Below, piece by piece: positions 26,939 through 35,186 of a stretch of DNA of 64,000 bases. Each line of letters begins with the position of its first letter. Position 1 is the stretch's first letter. A model generated the notes under the pieces. The model did no database searches, was not told the DNA's origin, and worked only from the letters and a program-made list of their open reading frames with translations. Source of the DNA: Ga0077555 sp033764055 (GTDB lineage: Bacteria > Pseudomonadota > Alphaproteobacteria > Rhizobiales > Hyphomicrobiaceae); NCBI GenBank assembly GCA_033764055.1, contig JANRJI010000119.1:186001-250000 (forward strand), given 5' to 3'. The translations under genes were made by a program, and so were the position numbers.

Positions 26939-27250
26939 TCACTTGCACAGCTTCGCGCGGATGATGCATTCCTTGCCCATCGAGCCGCCGTTGCCGCACT
27001 TCTCGCGATAATTGCTGACCTTGTAGCCTGACGCCGCGGCGCCGACCTTGGAGCTGGTCGTGATCCAGGAGAACCACATGCTCCAGTCGGTTGCCTGCAA
27101 CACGGCCTCCCAGGCCTGGAATTTGGCATCCGGAATGGTCGATCCGGTGCCCCGCCCGCCCTTGTCGACGCAGGTCTGCGCAGCCGCTGCACCGCTCACC
27201 AGCATGGCGGCCAGCACGGCAACGGTCGCTTTTCCGATCATGTTGCGCAT
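26939..27250 (-). CDS. Small secreted protein with four cysteines, unknown
   Basis: A 103-residue protein. A signal peptide covers about residues 1-25 (ATVAVLAAMLVSGAAAAQ). The mature 78 residues contain C27, C85, C95 and C102, enough for two disulfides, and a tryptophan-rich stretch (WEAVLQATDWSMWFSW). The C-terminus resembles small periplasmic proteins of unknown function that occur widely in rhizobia. It is transcribed in the same direction as the molybdopterin enzyme downstream but 177 bases apart. An internal start at residue 4 is possible. Confidence 0.7.
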   Translation of the reverse strand: MRNMIGKATVAVLAAMLVSGAAAAQTCVDKGGRGTGSTIPDAKFQAWEAVLQATDWSMWFSWITTSSKVGAAASGYKVSNYREKCGNGGSMGKECIIRAKLCK

Positions 27251-27507
27251 CGTAGTCCCCTGTCGTGGCTCCCCGTGCCATCAGGAAGGCCACGGACCGG
27301 CACGGGCCACAATGCGTGCGAGCGTCGCGGTCTGGCTCGGCGGCGTCCGCAGCCGTTCAGCGCGATGTTGTTGCGCGCTCCCCCACCGGGGCGAAAGCCT
27401 TGGAGCTCCTGTCGACCGGCCCGACATCGGTTGCAGACGGCCCCCATCTCGACAACGATTGCCGCGGCGTGTGATTTCAATGCAAGTCCAGGACCAGGAG
27501 GTTCGCC

Positions 27508-28179
27508 ATGGGTACACGTATTCCGTTTAAGCGGCCCGACGGCAAGTCAGCCGAGGGCTATCTCGCCAAGGCCGGCAGGGCCAATGCTCCCGGTGTCGTC
27601 GTCATCCAGGAGTGGTGGGGCCTGCAGGATCAGATCGAAGGCATCTGCGATCGCCTCGCGCTCGCCGGCTACGACGCCCTGGCACCCGACCTGTATGGCG
27701 GCACCGTCATTCCCTACCACGACACCGACGCCGCCAACCGGGAGATGAGCTCGCTGGACTTCCTCGAGGCAACGGACCAGCTCGTTCGCGGCGCTGCCCA
27801 GCTCCTCGGAAAATCCAGTGCGAAGGTCGGCCTGACCGGTTTCTGCCTCGGCGGCGCTGTCACGATCCTGGGCGCGTGCCGCATACCCGAGCTGTCGGCC
27901 GCCGTCTGCTTCTACGGCCTTCCGCCCGGGTCCGCTGCCAAGCCTGCGGACGTGAAAGTCCCGCTGCAGGGCCATTTCGCCAACCGCGACGACTGGTGCA
28001 CGCCTGCAGCCGTTCATGCCTTCGAGGCTGGCGCCAGAGCCGCCGGCAAATCCGTCGAGTTCCACCTCTACGAATCCGACCACGGCTTCGTCAACGAGCA
28101 GCGCAGCTACTACGACCGCAGGAATGGCGAGCTCGCCTGGGAGCGAATGCTGGCATTCTGGCAGCGGCATTTAGCGTAG
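27508..28179 (+). CDS. Dienelactone hydrolase family protein
   Basis: A 223-residue alpha/beta hydrolase with the dienelactone hydrolase triad: nucleophile C113 in GFCLGG, aspartate at 161/162 in NRDDW, and H192 in ESDHGF. E35 in IQEWWGL is the glutamate that positions the resting cysteine. It hydrolyses dienelactones or similar cyclic esters, a step of chlorocatechol degradation, though many members act on other esters. Length and motifs are normal. GGAGG precedes the ATG. No chlorocatechol dioxygenase is nearby, so the substrate stays open. Confidence 0.9.
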   Translation: MGTRIPFKRPDGKSAEGYLAKAGRANAPGVVVIQEWWGLQDQIEGICDRLALAGYDALAPDLYGGTVIPYHDTDAANREMSSLDFLEATDQLVRGAAQLLGKSSAKVGLTGFCLGGAVTILGACRIPELSAAVCFYGLPPGSAAKPADVKVPLQGHFANRDDWCTPAAVHAFEAGARAAGKSVEFHLYESDHGFVNEQRSYYDRRNGELAWERMLAFWQRHLA

Positions 28180-28199
28180 GCCGGACCGACCGATGCGAA

Positions 28200-28226
28200 A
28201 CGGCGGACGTCCGCGGCGTCCGCCGT
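28200..28226. terminator. Strong hairpin between convergent genes
   Basis: A perfect 10-base-pair stem (ACGGCGGACG/CGTCCGCCGT) with a 7-base loop lies between the dienelactone hydrolase stop (28179) and the gcvPB stop (28237). It is probably a bidirectional terminator, although no T-run follows. Confidence 0.6.
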
Positions 28227-28236
28227 GACATGAGAG

Positions 28237-29808
28237 CTACTCCGCTGCCTCCGGCTTGGCAGGCGCTCGCCACCTCAGCCGCGGCTCGCGGGCGGCCTTC
28301 GTCTCGTCGAGCCGCCGTCTCGGCGCCAGCCGGGGGGCCTCTTTGAACCGGCTCTTGTCGTTCGACGTCGTCGCCTCGCGCGCCAGGTCCCTGAGTGTCG
28401 CAATGAACAGGTCGAGCGACTGCTTCGATTCCGACTCCGTCGGCTCGATGAGCATTGCACCGTGCACGACCAGGGGGAAATACATCGTCATCGGATGGTA
28501 GCCCTCGTCGATCATCGCCTTGGCGAAGTCGAGCGTGGTCACGCCGCTATCCTTCAGCCATGCATCGTCGAACAGCACCTCGTGCATGCACGGCTGGTCG
28601 CCGAAAGGCTGGCTCATGACGTCCTTAAGACCGGCACGAATGTAGTTGGCGGCGAGTACCGCATCTTCCGACGCCTGCCGCATTCCATCCGAGCCGTGGC
28701 TCAACATGTAGGTGAGCGCCCGTACGAACATGCCCATCTGTCCGTGGAATGCCGTCAATCGACCGAGCGGGCGAGCGCCGTTCGGCGCCCCGTCGACATG
28801 CTCCACCAACCGATGCCTCTCACCGTCCCGCACCACGAACGGCACCGGGGCAAAGGGCGCCAGCGCTTGCGACAGCACCACGGGGCCGGACCCGGGCCCG
28901 CCGCCACCGTGGGGTGTCGAGAACGTCTTGTGCAGGTTGATGTGCATGGCGTCGATGCCGAGGTCGCCCGGCCGCACCTTGCCGACGATGGCGTTGAAAT
29001 TGGCACCGTCGCAATAGAAGAAGGCACCTGCCTCGTGCACGACGCGTGCGATCTCTGCAACCTCCGGCTCGAACAGCCCGCACGTGTTGGGGTTGGTCAG
29101 CATGATCGCGGCGACGTCCGGACCCAGCGCGGCCTTGACAGCCTCGGCGGCGACCGTGCCGTCGGCCCGCGCCGGCACGGACCTGACGTGGTAGCCCATG
29201 AACGCCGCAGTTGCAGGATTGGTCCCATGGGCGGAGTCGGGCACGAGCACGATGTCGCGCTTCGATCCCTTGGCCTCGTGCGCGGCCTTGATCGCGAGCA
29301 TGCCGCACAGCTCGCCATGGGCGCCGGCCTTCGGCGAAAGTGCAACTGCCTGCGTGCCCGTCAGCTCCATCAGGTAGCCGGCCAGCGCCTGCATCAGGGC
29401 CAGCGCGCCCTGCACCGCATTCTGCGGCGCCAGCGGATGCAGATCCGAGAAACCCGCCAGCCGCGCCATCTTCTCGTTGAGGCGCGGGTTGTGCTTCATC
29501 GTGCACGAGCCGAGTGGATAGAGTCCGGAATCGATGGCGTAGTTTTTCCGCGAAAGCCGCACGTAATGGCGCATCGTCTCGGGCTCGGTCAGGCCCGGCA
29601 GCCCGATCGGCGCGCTCCGCTCGAGTCCGGCGAGCCGGCTTCTCGTCGACCTCGGCTCCGGCAGGTCGACGCCGGTCGTATCGGCGCGGCCGATCTCGAA
29701 GATCAGCGCCTCCTCGTGATCGAGCCCGCGATTGCCCGTGAAGGTCGGCGCCGCGCCACGGCCGGCGCTGCCCGTATCCGTCGGACGTCCTTGAGTGTTC
29801 ATGGCCAT
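28237..29808 (-). CDS. gcvPB: Glycine dehydrogenase (decarboxylating) subunit 2
   Basis: A 523-residue C-terminal half of the P protein of the glycine cleavage system. The PLP lysine is in INLHKTFSTPHGGGGPG. Other family blocks are SRKNYAIDSGLYPLGSCTMK, SPKAGAHGELCGML and PDSAHGTNPATA. With GcvPA it decarboxylates glycine and transfers aminomethyl to lipoyl-GcvH. I chose the ATG at 29808 (MAMNTQGRPT); one further upstream at 29826 would overlap the stop of the small gene. It is the last gene of the riboswitch-headed operon, separated from gcvPA by two small unrelated genes. Confidence 0.93.
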   Translation of the reverse strand: MAMNTQGRPTDTGSAGRGAAPTFTGNRGLDHEEALIFEIGRADTTGVDLPEPRSTRSRLAGLERSAPIGLPGLTEPETMRHYVRLSRKNYAIDSGLYPLGSCTMKHNPRLNEKMARLAGFSDLHPLAPQNAVQGALALMQALAGYLMELTGTQAVALSPKAGAHGELCGMLAIKAAHEAKGSKRDIVLVPDSAHGTNPATAAFMGYHVRSVPARADGTVAAEAVKAALGPDVAAIMLTNPNTCGLFEPEVAEIARVVHEAGAFFYCDGANFNAIVGKVRPGDLGIDAMHINLHKTFSTPHGGGGPGSGPVVLSQALAPFAPVPFVVRDGERHRLVEHVDGAPNGARPLGRLTAFHGQMGMFVRALTYMLSHGSDGMRQASEDAVLAANYIRAGLKDVMSQPFGDQPCMHEVLFDDAWLKDSGVTTLDFAKAMIDEGYHPMTMYFPLVVHGAMLIEPTESESKQSLDLFIATLRDLAREATTSNDKSRFKEAPRLAPRRRLDETKAAREPRLRWRAPAKPEAAE

Positions 29809-29825
29809 GGGCAGGGATCCAGTCA

Positions 29826-30164
29826 TCAAAGGTAATGGCGTCTGATTTCGTCTCGGATCTCGTCCTCGAGCCGCTCGTTATCGAGCTTCTCCAGGACGAC
29901 CTGAATTTCGCGAGCGTGGGCGAGCAGCTCGTCCAGTCGCGCAGCGGGCCAGGAGCGAACGGCGAGGATCGCTCGCTCCGGGATCGGCCTTTCGGCGGGG
30001 GCCTTGAGCAGGCGCGCGATACTCCTCCAGGCGGACTGCGCGAGCGGAGGAAGGTTGGCACTTGTGAGTTGCGCGAGGTGTGCCGCGAATGCGGATGCCA
30101 CGGCTTCCGCGTCTTGGCGCTCGGCGACGGCGGCGAGGAACTCGCCGACAGCGGTCGTGCTCAT
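29826..30164 (-). CDS. Small helical protein B in gcv operon (paralog of 30214-30606)
   Basis: A 112-residue, mainly helical protein starting MSTTAVGEFLAAVAE. It contains LAVRSWPAARLDELLAHARE and ends DEIRDEIRRHYL. It aligns over about 94 residues without gaps to the protein encoded just upstream, sharing AEAxASAxxxHLA, LPxxAQ, LKA, PxPxR, RSWPAxR and a terminal EIxxxY. Identity is roughly one third by eye. I recognise no family. It sits between gcvPA and gcvPB, 18 bases or fewer from gcvPB. There is no signal peptide or membrane segment. The frame and codon use look genuine, but the function is unknown. Confidence 0.7.
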   Translation of the reverse strand: MSTTAVGEFLAAVAERQDAEAVASAFAAHLAQLTSANLPPLAQSAWRSIARLLKAPAERPIPERAILAVRSWPAARLDELLAHAREIQVVLEKLDNERLEDEIRDEIRRHYL

Positions 30165-30213
30165 CCGGTTGCTCCACCGAGCAGCGCTTCTCCATCGGCT
30201 GCCACGAGGCCGC

Positions 30214-30606
30214 TCACGAGTATGTCCGCGAGATCTCGGCGTAGATGACCTCGTGCTCGGCATCGTTGTGGGCCTCTGCAACGATGGCCTCGATCTCGGC
30301 GAGGGACGCCGCCAGCTGGGCCACGCGCGATGCCGGCCAGGAGCGGATCGCAGCAAAGGAGCGCGCCGGAAGCGGCTTCGACCCATCTGCCTTCAGCGGA
30401 CGCACAACCCGATCGATCCAGATGACTTGCGCCGGCAGTGGCAACTCTGTCGGGTTCACGGCGGCGAGGTGCGTCGACAACGCGGAGGCCAGAGCTTCGG
30501 CGGTGTTGCCGTGCGCGCTCGCCGCCCCGCGCGCGGCCTCGAGTTTGGCGCGCAGGGCCCCAAGGCTTTCCGCCAGCAACTCGTGCTCGGTCTGAACCAT
30601 CTTCAT
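30214..30606 (-). CDS. Small helical protein A in gcv operon (paralog of 29826-30164)
   Basis: A 130-residue protein from the ATG at 30606, with GGAG seven bases upstream. It starts MKMVQTEHELLAES and is predicted mostly helical. Its last 94 residues align with the next gene, sharing the RSWPASR motif and a terminal acidic helix; the first 35 residues are extra. The pair looks like a tandem duplication inside the glycine cleavage operon, with a 147-base gap after gcvPA and 49 bases before its paralog. No domain is recognised. Expression with gcv genes under glycine control is inferred only from position. Confidence 0.7.
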   Translation of the reverse strand: MKMVQTEHELLAESLGALRAKLEAARGAASAHGNTAEALASALSTHLAAVNPTELPLPAQVIWIDRVVRPLKADGSKPLPARSFAAIRSWPASRVAQLAASLAEIEAIVAEAHNDAEHEVIYAEISRTYS

Positions 30607-30753
30607 CCAAGCGCTCCACATTCCAGTCCGGAACGATGTGGCTCGCCGACCCGGAATGCACAACCGGTGGACGGCATCCACCCACGGTCCGGACCACGTC
30701 GCCTTCACCGTGACGTCCTGCGGAGTTCGTCCCCCCTCTATCGTTGCCCATGC

Positions 30754-32112
30754 TCACAATCGACCTTCGTGCAACACCCTGCGCAGCGCATCGGCATAGG
30801 CTGCGCGGTCGTCGTCGGTGTTGACCTCCGTCGAGGCGACCACGATCAACCCGGAGAGCTCTGGCCGGCCCGGCGCCAGTCGGGAGACTGGCACCCCGCC
30901 GAGCACACCCAGTTCCGCAAGCCGGTCGACGATGCGCGACGCGTCGCCCCGGACCCTGATCGTGAGCTCGTTGAAATAGGCTGGCGTCACCACCTCGACC
31001 CCATCGAGGCGCGCCAGCCGGTCTGCGAGATCGCAGGCATTGGCATGGTTGATCCGCGCGAGCCTGCGCAATCCCGCCTCGCCGAGGAGGGTCAGGTGGA
31101 TCGTGAAGGCAAGCGCGCACAGCCCCGAGTTCGTGCAGATGTTGCTGGTCGCCTTCTCGCGGCGGATGTGCTGCTCGCGAGTCGACAGCGTCAGCACGAA
31201 GCCGCGACGTCCCTCGGCATCCACCGTCTCGCCGGCGAGGCGTCCCGGCATCTGCCGAACGTATTTGTCGCGTGTCGCGAACAGTCCGACATAGGGTCCG
31301 CCGAAGTTGAGGCCATTGCCGATCGACTGGCCCTCGGCGGCAACGATGTCGGCACCCATCTCCCCGGGCGGCTTGACGAGCCCGAGGGCGACGATCTCCG
31401 TGACCACCACGATCATCAGCGCGCCCTTGGCGTGCGCGAGCTCTGCAATGCTCCGCAGGTCGCGCACGGTGCCGAAGAAGCTAGGGTATTGCACGACCAC
31501 GCAGCTCGTCTCGCCGTCGATGCTGGCAGTGATGTCCTCGCTGCCACGCGGGTCGGCATCGAGCGCGACGACCGTCGAGCCGCCGTAATGGGCGAGCGTC
31601 CGGATGACGTCGGCATATTGCGGATGCAGCCCGCCGGACAGCACGGCCTTCTTCCGCCGCGTGATGCGGTGCGCCATCAGCACGGCCTCGGCGGCGGCGG
31701 TCGAGCCGTCGTACATCGACGCATTGGCCACATCCATGCCGGTCAGGTTGGCGACCTGTGTCTGGAACTCGAACAGATACTGCAGCGTGCCTTGCGTGAT
31801 CTCGGGCTGATAGGGCGTGTAGCTGGTGAGAAACTCAGACCGTTGGATCAGGTGGTCCACGGTCGCCGGAACGTGGTGGCGGTAGGCCCCGGCTCCGATG
31901 AAGAAAGGCACCGTGCCGGCGGCCGTATTGCGCGCGGCGAGGCGGCCGAGCTCGCGCTCCACCTCAAGCTCGCCCATCGTTCGCGGCAGCTCCGGCAACT
32001 CGCGCATCAGCTTGTCGGCCGGCACGGCGACGAAGAGATCGTCGACCTTGCCGACGCCGATCCTGGCCAGCATCTCGCGGCGATCGGAGTCGGTGAGAGG
32101 CAGGTATCGCAT
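30754..32112 (-). CDS. gcvPA: Glycine dehydrogenase (decarboxylating) subunit 1
   Basis: A 452-residue N-terminal half of the split P protein. Segments include MRYLPLTDSDRREML, FIGAGAYRHHVPATVDHL, TPYQPEITQGTLQYLFEFQ and MDVANASMYDGSTAAAEA, all standard for the subfamily. With GcvPB it forms the PLP-dependent heterotetramer that releases CO2 from glycine. Its ATG overlaps the gcvH stop by one base, so the two are translationally coupled. Its residues do not bind the PLP lysine, which is in GcvPB. Confidence 0.95.
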   Translation of the reverse strand: MRYLPLTDSDRREMLARIGVGKVDDLFVAVPADKLMRELPELPRTMGELEVERELGRLAARNTAAGTVPFFIGAGAYRHHVPATVDHLIQRSEFLTSYTPYQPEITQGTLQYLFEFQTQVANLTGMDVANASMYDGSTAAAEAVLMAHRITRRKKAVLSGGLHPQYADVIRTLAHYGGSTVVALDADPRGSEDITASIDGETSCVVVQYPSFFGTVRDLRSIAELAHAKGALMIVVVTEIVALGLVKPPGEMGADIVAAEGQSIGNGLNFGGPYVGLFATRDKYVRQMPGRLAGETVDAEGRRGFVLTLSTREQHIRREKATSNICTNSGLCALAFTIHLTLLGEAGLRRLARINHANACDLADRLARLDGVEVVTPAYFNELTIRVRGDASRIVDRLAELGVLGGVPVSRLAPGRPELSGLIVVASTEVNTDDDRAAYADALRRVLHEGRL

Positions 32113-32489
32113 CAGGCCGAATCCTTCACATGCCGGTCATACGCGGCGCGATCCATCAGGCCGGACAGCTCGCCGGCGTTGGCCAGCTTCAGCTTGAAAA
32201 ACCAGCCGGTGCTCTCCGGCGCCTCGTTCACCGCGGCCGGCCGTCCGGCGAGCTCGTCATTGACCGCGACCACGATGCCCGAGACCGGGGCATAGACGTC
32301 GGAGGCCGCCTTGACGCTTTCCACGACGGCGCACGCCTCACCGGCCGCGACCTTGCGGCCGACCTCGGGCACCTCGACGAACACGACGTCACCGAGCTGC
32401 TCGGCGGCGTGAGCCGTGATGCCGATGGTGGCGGTGTCGCCTTCGAGGCTGATCCACTCGTGCTCCTTGGTGAACTTGATCTCGGGCAT
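32112..32489 (-). CDS. gcvH: Glycine cleavage system H protein
   Basis: A 125-residue lipoyl-domain protein. The lipoylated lysine is K60 in VVESVKAASD. The N-terminal EIKFTKEHEWI and the C-terminal GWFFKLKLAN are diagnostic. It shuttles the aminomethyl group from the P protein to the T protein and then to the L protein. Length is normal. It follows gcvT by 60 bases and overlaps gcvPA by one base. Confidence 0.97.
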   Translation of the reverse strand: MPEIKFTKEHEWISLEGDTATIGITAHAAEQLGDVVFVEVPEVGRKVAAGEACAVVESVKAASDVYAPVSGIVVAVNDELAGRPAAVNEAPESTGWFFKLKLANAGELSGLMDRAAYDRHVKDSA

Positions 32490-32549
32490 GTCTGGTCCTT
32501 CGGTCTCTGCGACGGGGTGTTCGGTGGATAATGGGGTCTCGGTGAATGC

Positions 32550-33695
32550 TCAGGCCTTGCGGAAATAGCGGTGCGGCGCGAACGGCAATGCGACGACCTC
32601 GGCGGGCATCGGCTTGCCTCTGACGACGAGCTGCACCTTGGTGCCGGGAGCGGCATATCCGGCGCCGACATAGCCCATGGCCACTGGGCCGTTGACGCTC
32701 GGCCCGAAGCCGCCCGACGTGATCCGGCCGATTGGCGCACCGCTCCCCGACAGTATCTCCGTGCCCTCGCGCGCGGGGGCACGCCCTTCTGGCTTGACGC
32801 CGACCCGCCGACGGCTCGGGCCGTCGCGAAGCTCTTGCTGGATTCGATTCGCGCCGGGAAAGCCACCCTCGGCGCGGCGGCGCTTCTGGATCGACCACTG
32901 GAGCGCGGCCTCGATCGGCGATGTGGTCGTGTCGATGTCGTGTCCATAGAGGCACAGTCCCGCCTCGAGCCGCAAAGAGTCGCGCGCGCCGAGGCCGATG
33001 GATGCGACCTCGGGCTCGGCCGACAACGATTGCCAGATCGCAGCCGCCTCCGTGTCCGGCACGGCGATCTCGAACCCGTCCTCGCCCGTGTAGCCCGAGC
33101 GCGTGACGAAGACGGTTTGCCCGCGCAGCGTCGCGAAGGTGCCGGTCATGAATGAAAGCTGGTCGACGCCAGGAATGTGGCGGGCGAGCACGGCTGCGGC
33201 GGCCGGCCCCTGCAGCGCGATCAGGGCGCGCCGATCCGTGACGAACAGCTTCACGTCCCCCGGCAGCCGTGTGCGAATATGCGCGAAGTCTGCCGTCTTG
33301 CAGGCGGCATTGACGACGAGCACGAGGTTGCCGTCGTCGGTCGGACCCGGCGATCGCGTGATCATCAGGTCGTCGAGGATGCCGCCATCCTCCGACAGAA
33401 GCTGCGAGTAGCGCTGTTGGCCGGGAAGGAGACTGAGAATGTCGGCCGGCACCAGCGCCTCGAGCGCGCGCGCCGTCGTCGCGTGGTCGGGCCCTTGGAG
33501 GAAGCAGAGGCCCATGTGCGCGACGTCGAATAGTCCGGCCTTCTCCCGTGTCCACAGGTGCTCCTTCAGCACCCCCATGGGATACTGCACGGGCATCTCG
33601 TACCCGGCGAACGGCACCATCTTGGCGCCGGCGGCCGTGTGGACGTCGAACAATGGGGTTCGCTGCAGCGGTGCGGAGGCAGATGGCTCGGCCAT
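32550..33695 (-). CDS. gcvT: Glycine cleavage system T protein (aminomethyltransferase)
   Basis: A 381-residue protein with the folate-binding T-protein fold. Visible parts are LFDVHTAAGAKMVPFAGYEMPVQ, GLFDVAHMG, GYTGEDGFEIAV (folate pocket) and the C-terminal barrel with ITSGGFGPSVNGPVAMGYV. It takes the aminomethyl group from GcvH to make methylene-tetrahydrofolate and ammonia. The ATG at 33695 is chosen as the usual start. It is the first gene of the operon and lies about 50 bases downstream of the tandem glycine riboswitch. Confidence 0.95.
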   Translation of the reverse strand: MAEPSASAPLQRTPLFDVHTAAGAKMVPFAGYEMPVQYPMGVLKEHLWTREKAGLFDVAHMGLCFLQGPDHATTARALEALVPADILSLLPGQQRYSQLLSEDGGILDDLMITRSPGPTDDGNLVLVVNAACKTADFAHIRTRLPGDVKLFVTDRRALIALQGPAAAAVLARHIPGVDQLSFMTGTFATLRGQTVFVTRSGYTGEDGFEIAVPDTEAAAIWQSLSAEPEVASIGLGARDSLRLEAGLCLYGHDIDTTTSPIEAALQWSIQKRRRAEGGFPGANRIQQELRDGPSRRRVGVKPEGRAPAREGTEILSGSGAPIGRITSGGFGPSVNGPVAMGYVGAGYAAPGTKVQLVVRGKPMPAEVVALPFAPHRYFRKA

Positions 33696-33747
33696 GGAGG
33701 CAGTCCCGCGACGGCTTCTCGATCGCACGCCCAATGCGCACGAGCGG

Positions 33748-34005
33748 AAGCCCCCTCTGTCGCGGAACCTGAGAGATTTGAGCGCCTCTCGTTTGGCCCG
33801 CAGAGCCCTCGGAGCAGCAGGACTGCTGAGCGACTACGGACAGACGAGCGGAACTTTACCCCTTCGGTGAGCGGCTAACTCTGCGCCGCTGCTTTCCAGA
33901 GTGCCATCGGCCGGCGGTCCTTCTGCCTGAGAGGTTCCGGGGCGGTTGCTCCTTCGGCGCCGGGTGGCAGAGCGATTTGCTCGGCTTCCGGTCTCTTCCG
34001 CCAGC
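33748..34005 (-). promoter_or_regulatory. Tandem glycine riboswitch upstream of gcvT
   Basis: On the reverse strand two copies of the glycine aptamer core are visible. The first has GCCGAAGGAGCAA, an AACCTCTCAGGCA core and GCACTCTGGA. The second has CACCGAAGGGGTAA, an AATCTCTCAGG core and GACAGAGGGGG. They are separated by a short linker, and the second ends about 50 bases before the gcvT ATG. Such riboswitches activate gcv expression when glycine is abundant. Boundaries are approximate. Confidence 0.85.
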
Positions 34006-34104
34006 CTGTAACGGCAACATATGCAGGATAGGCGTAGTGACGCGGGAGTCAATCGGCCCGTGCTTCGCCGGTGAGCAAATCATGCTACCGCGTTGGCCTG
34101 CGCG

Positions 34105-34299
34105 CTACGTCTTCTCGGCAAGATCCTTCTTCGAGGCGGCAGCCTCGGGGAAGACCCACATCGCCACGACAGAGAAGACCGCGAAGCCGATGACCAGCCA
34201 GAACAGGTGGCCCTTGCCGATCGACTGCTCCCAGTAGGCCACACCGACGCCGACCAGCAGCGTCACGAGAGAGAGGATCGCTTTGACGTCGTTGGGCAT
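34105..34299 (-). CDS. Small membrane protein with two transmembrane helices
   Basis: A 64-residue protein. Helices are at about 8-24 (ILSLVTLLVGVGVAYW) and 30-50 (HLFWLVIGFAVFSVVAMWVF), with a short lysine-rich tail. The composition and hydrophobic spacing are those of a real inner-membrane protein, but no family is known to me. It follows the sterol-desaturase-like gene on the same strand with a 67-base gap. Function unknown. Confidence 0.65.
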   Translation of the reverse strand: MPNDVKAILSLVTLLVGVGVAYWEQSIGKGHLFWLVIGFAVFSVVAMWVFPEAAASKKDLAEKT

Positions 34300-34366
34300 C
34301 GTAAGCTCGGTTTGGGCGGTTGCAGGTCGTCGGATGGGAGTGCCGCAGCGAGGGCCTGGCAGCCGG

Positions 34367-35137
34367 TCAGTAATTGCCCATCGGCTGAGCTGCGGCTTCG
34401 TCGGGCCGCTTCGGTCGGCCGCGCAGGTTGGTTTTCAGGTGGCTCGTGTCATAGCCGTTGAACAGGTGGCCGATCAGGCCGCGGTCGAGATCCGACGTGC
34501 CGAACAGCCAGTCGGCGATCGGGAACGTCAGGTTCATGTTCGTCTCCATCATCAGCCGCGCATTGTGATGGGCGGTGTGGTGGCGCCGGAGCGTATTGAC
34601 GAACGGGCAATTCCTGACGAACCAGTTCTCCTCGACGTGGCAACAAAAGTGCATGAACTCGTAGACGAGATACATGCCCGTCGTCGTCGCCATGAACAAC
34701 CAGCCGACGTTGCTGGTGAACAGGTTGCCGAGAATGATGCCGCCGGGAATCGACATCAGGATGAAGACCACAAGCGCATAGGGCGGAAACACCGTCACGC
34801 GCCAGTCCTTATGGTCGCGGAAGCGCATTTCCTCGTCGGTGAAGAATTGATGGTGGTTCAGCGTATGACGCTCGTAGACGGCCCTGAGCCCTCTGATATT
34901 GATCGGCCGGTGCATGATGAACTTGTGGACCCACCACTCGAAGAGATTGGTGAAGAGAAAGGTCAACGGAATGACGGCAAGCTCCAGCCAGCTCGGCGCC
35001 TGGATGTGCTCCAGGTAGATGTAGAACGCTGCCGCACCCATCGCGTAGATGATCACGATGTGCAGGTAGCCGTCGTAAAAGCCCATGATGCGAGACCGGT
35101 ACTCTTGCCGGAATGATTTCTGGCGCTCTGTGATCAT
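34367..35137 (-). CDS. Sterol desaturase / fatty acid hydroxylase superfamily protein
   Basis: A 256-residue integral membrane protein with several hydrophobic segments. The diiron histidine motifs are HKFIMH (71-76), HTLNHH (91-96), HFCCH (163-167) and HHTAHH (186-191). This arrangement defines the fatty acid hydroxylase superfamily, which hydroxylates or desaturates lipids such as sterols, carotenoids or sphingoid bases using O2. The specific lipid is not deducible. It is followed by a small membrane protein and lies upstream of the PhyH-type genes on the same strand, so a lipid- or small-molecule-oxidation cluster is plausible. Confidence 0.88.
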   Translation of the reverse strand: MITERQKSFRQEYRSRIMGFYDGYLHIVIIYAMGAAAFYIYLEHIQAPSWLELAVIPLTFLFTNLFEWWVHKFIMHRPINIRGLRAVYERHTLNHHQFFTDEEMRFRDHKDWRVTVFPPYALVVFILMSIPGGIILGNLFTSNVGWLFMATTTGMYLVYEFMHFCCHVEENWFVRNCPFVNTLRRHHTAHHNARLMMETNMNLTFPIADWLFGTSDLDRGLIGHLFNGYDTSHLKTNLRGRPKRPDEAAAQPMGNY

Positions 35138-35186
35138 TGCGTCGTCCCGTTTCGTACGAAGTGAAGCGTTGCGGCTCGAAAGTTGC

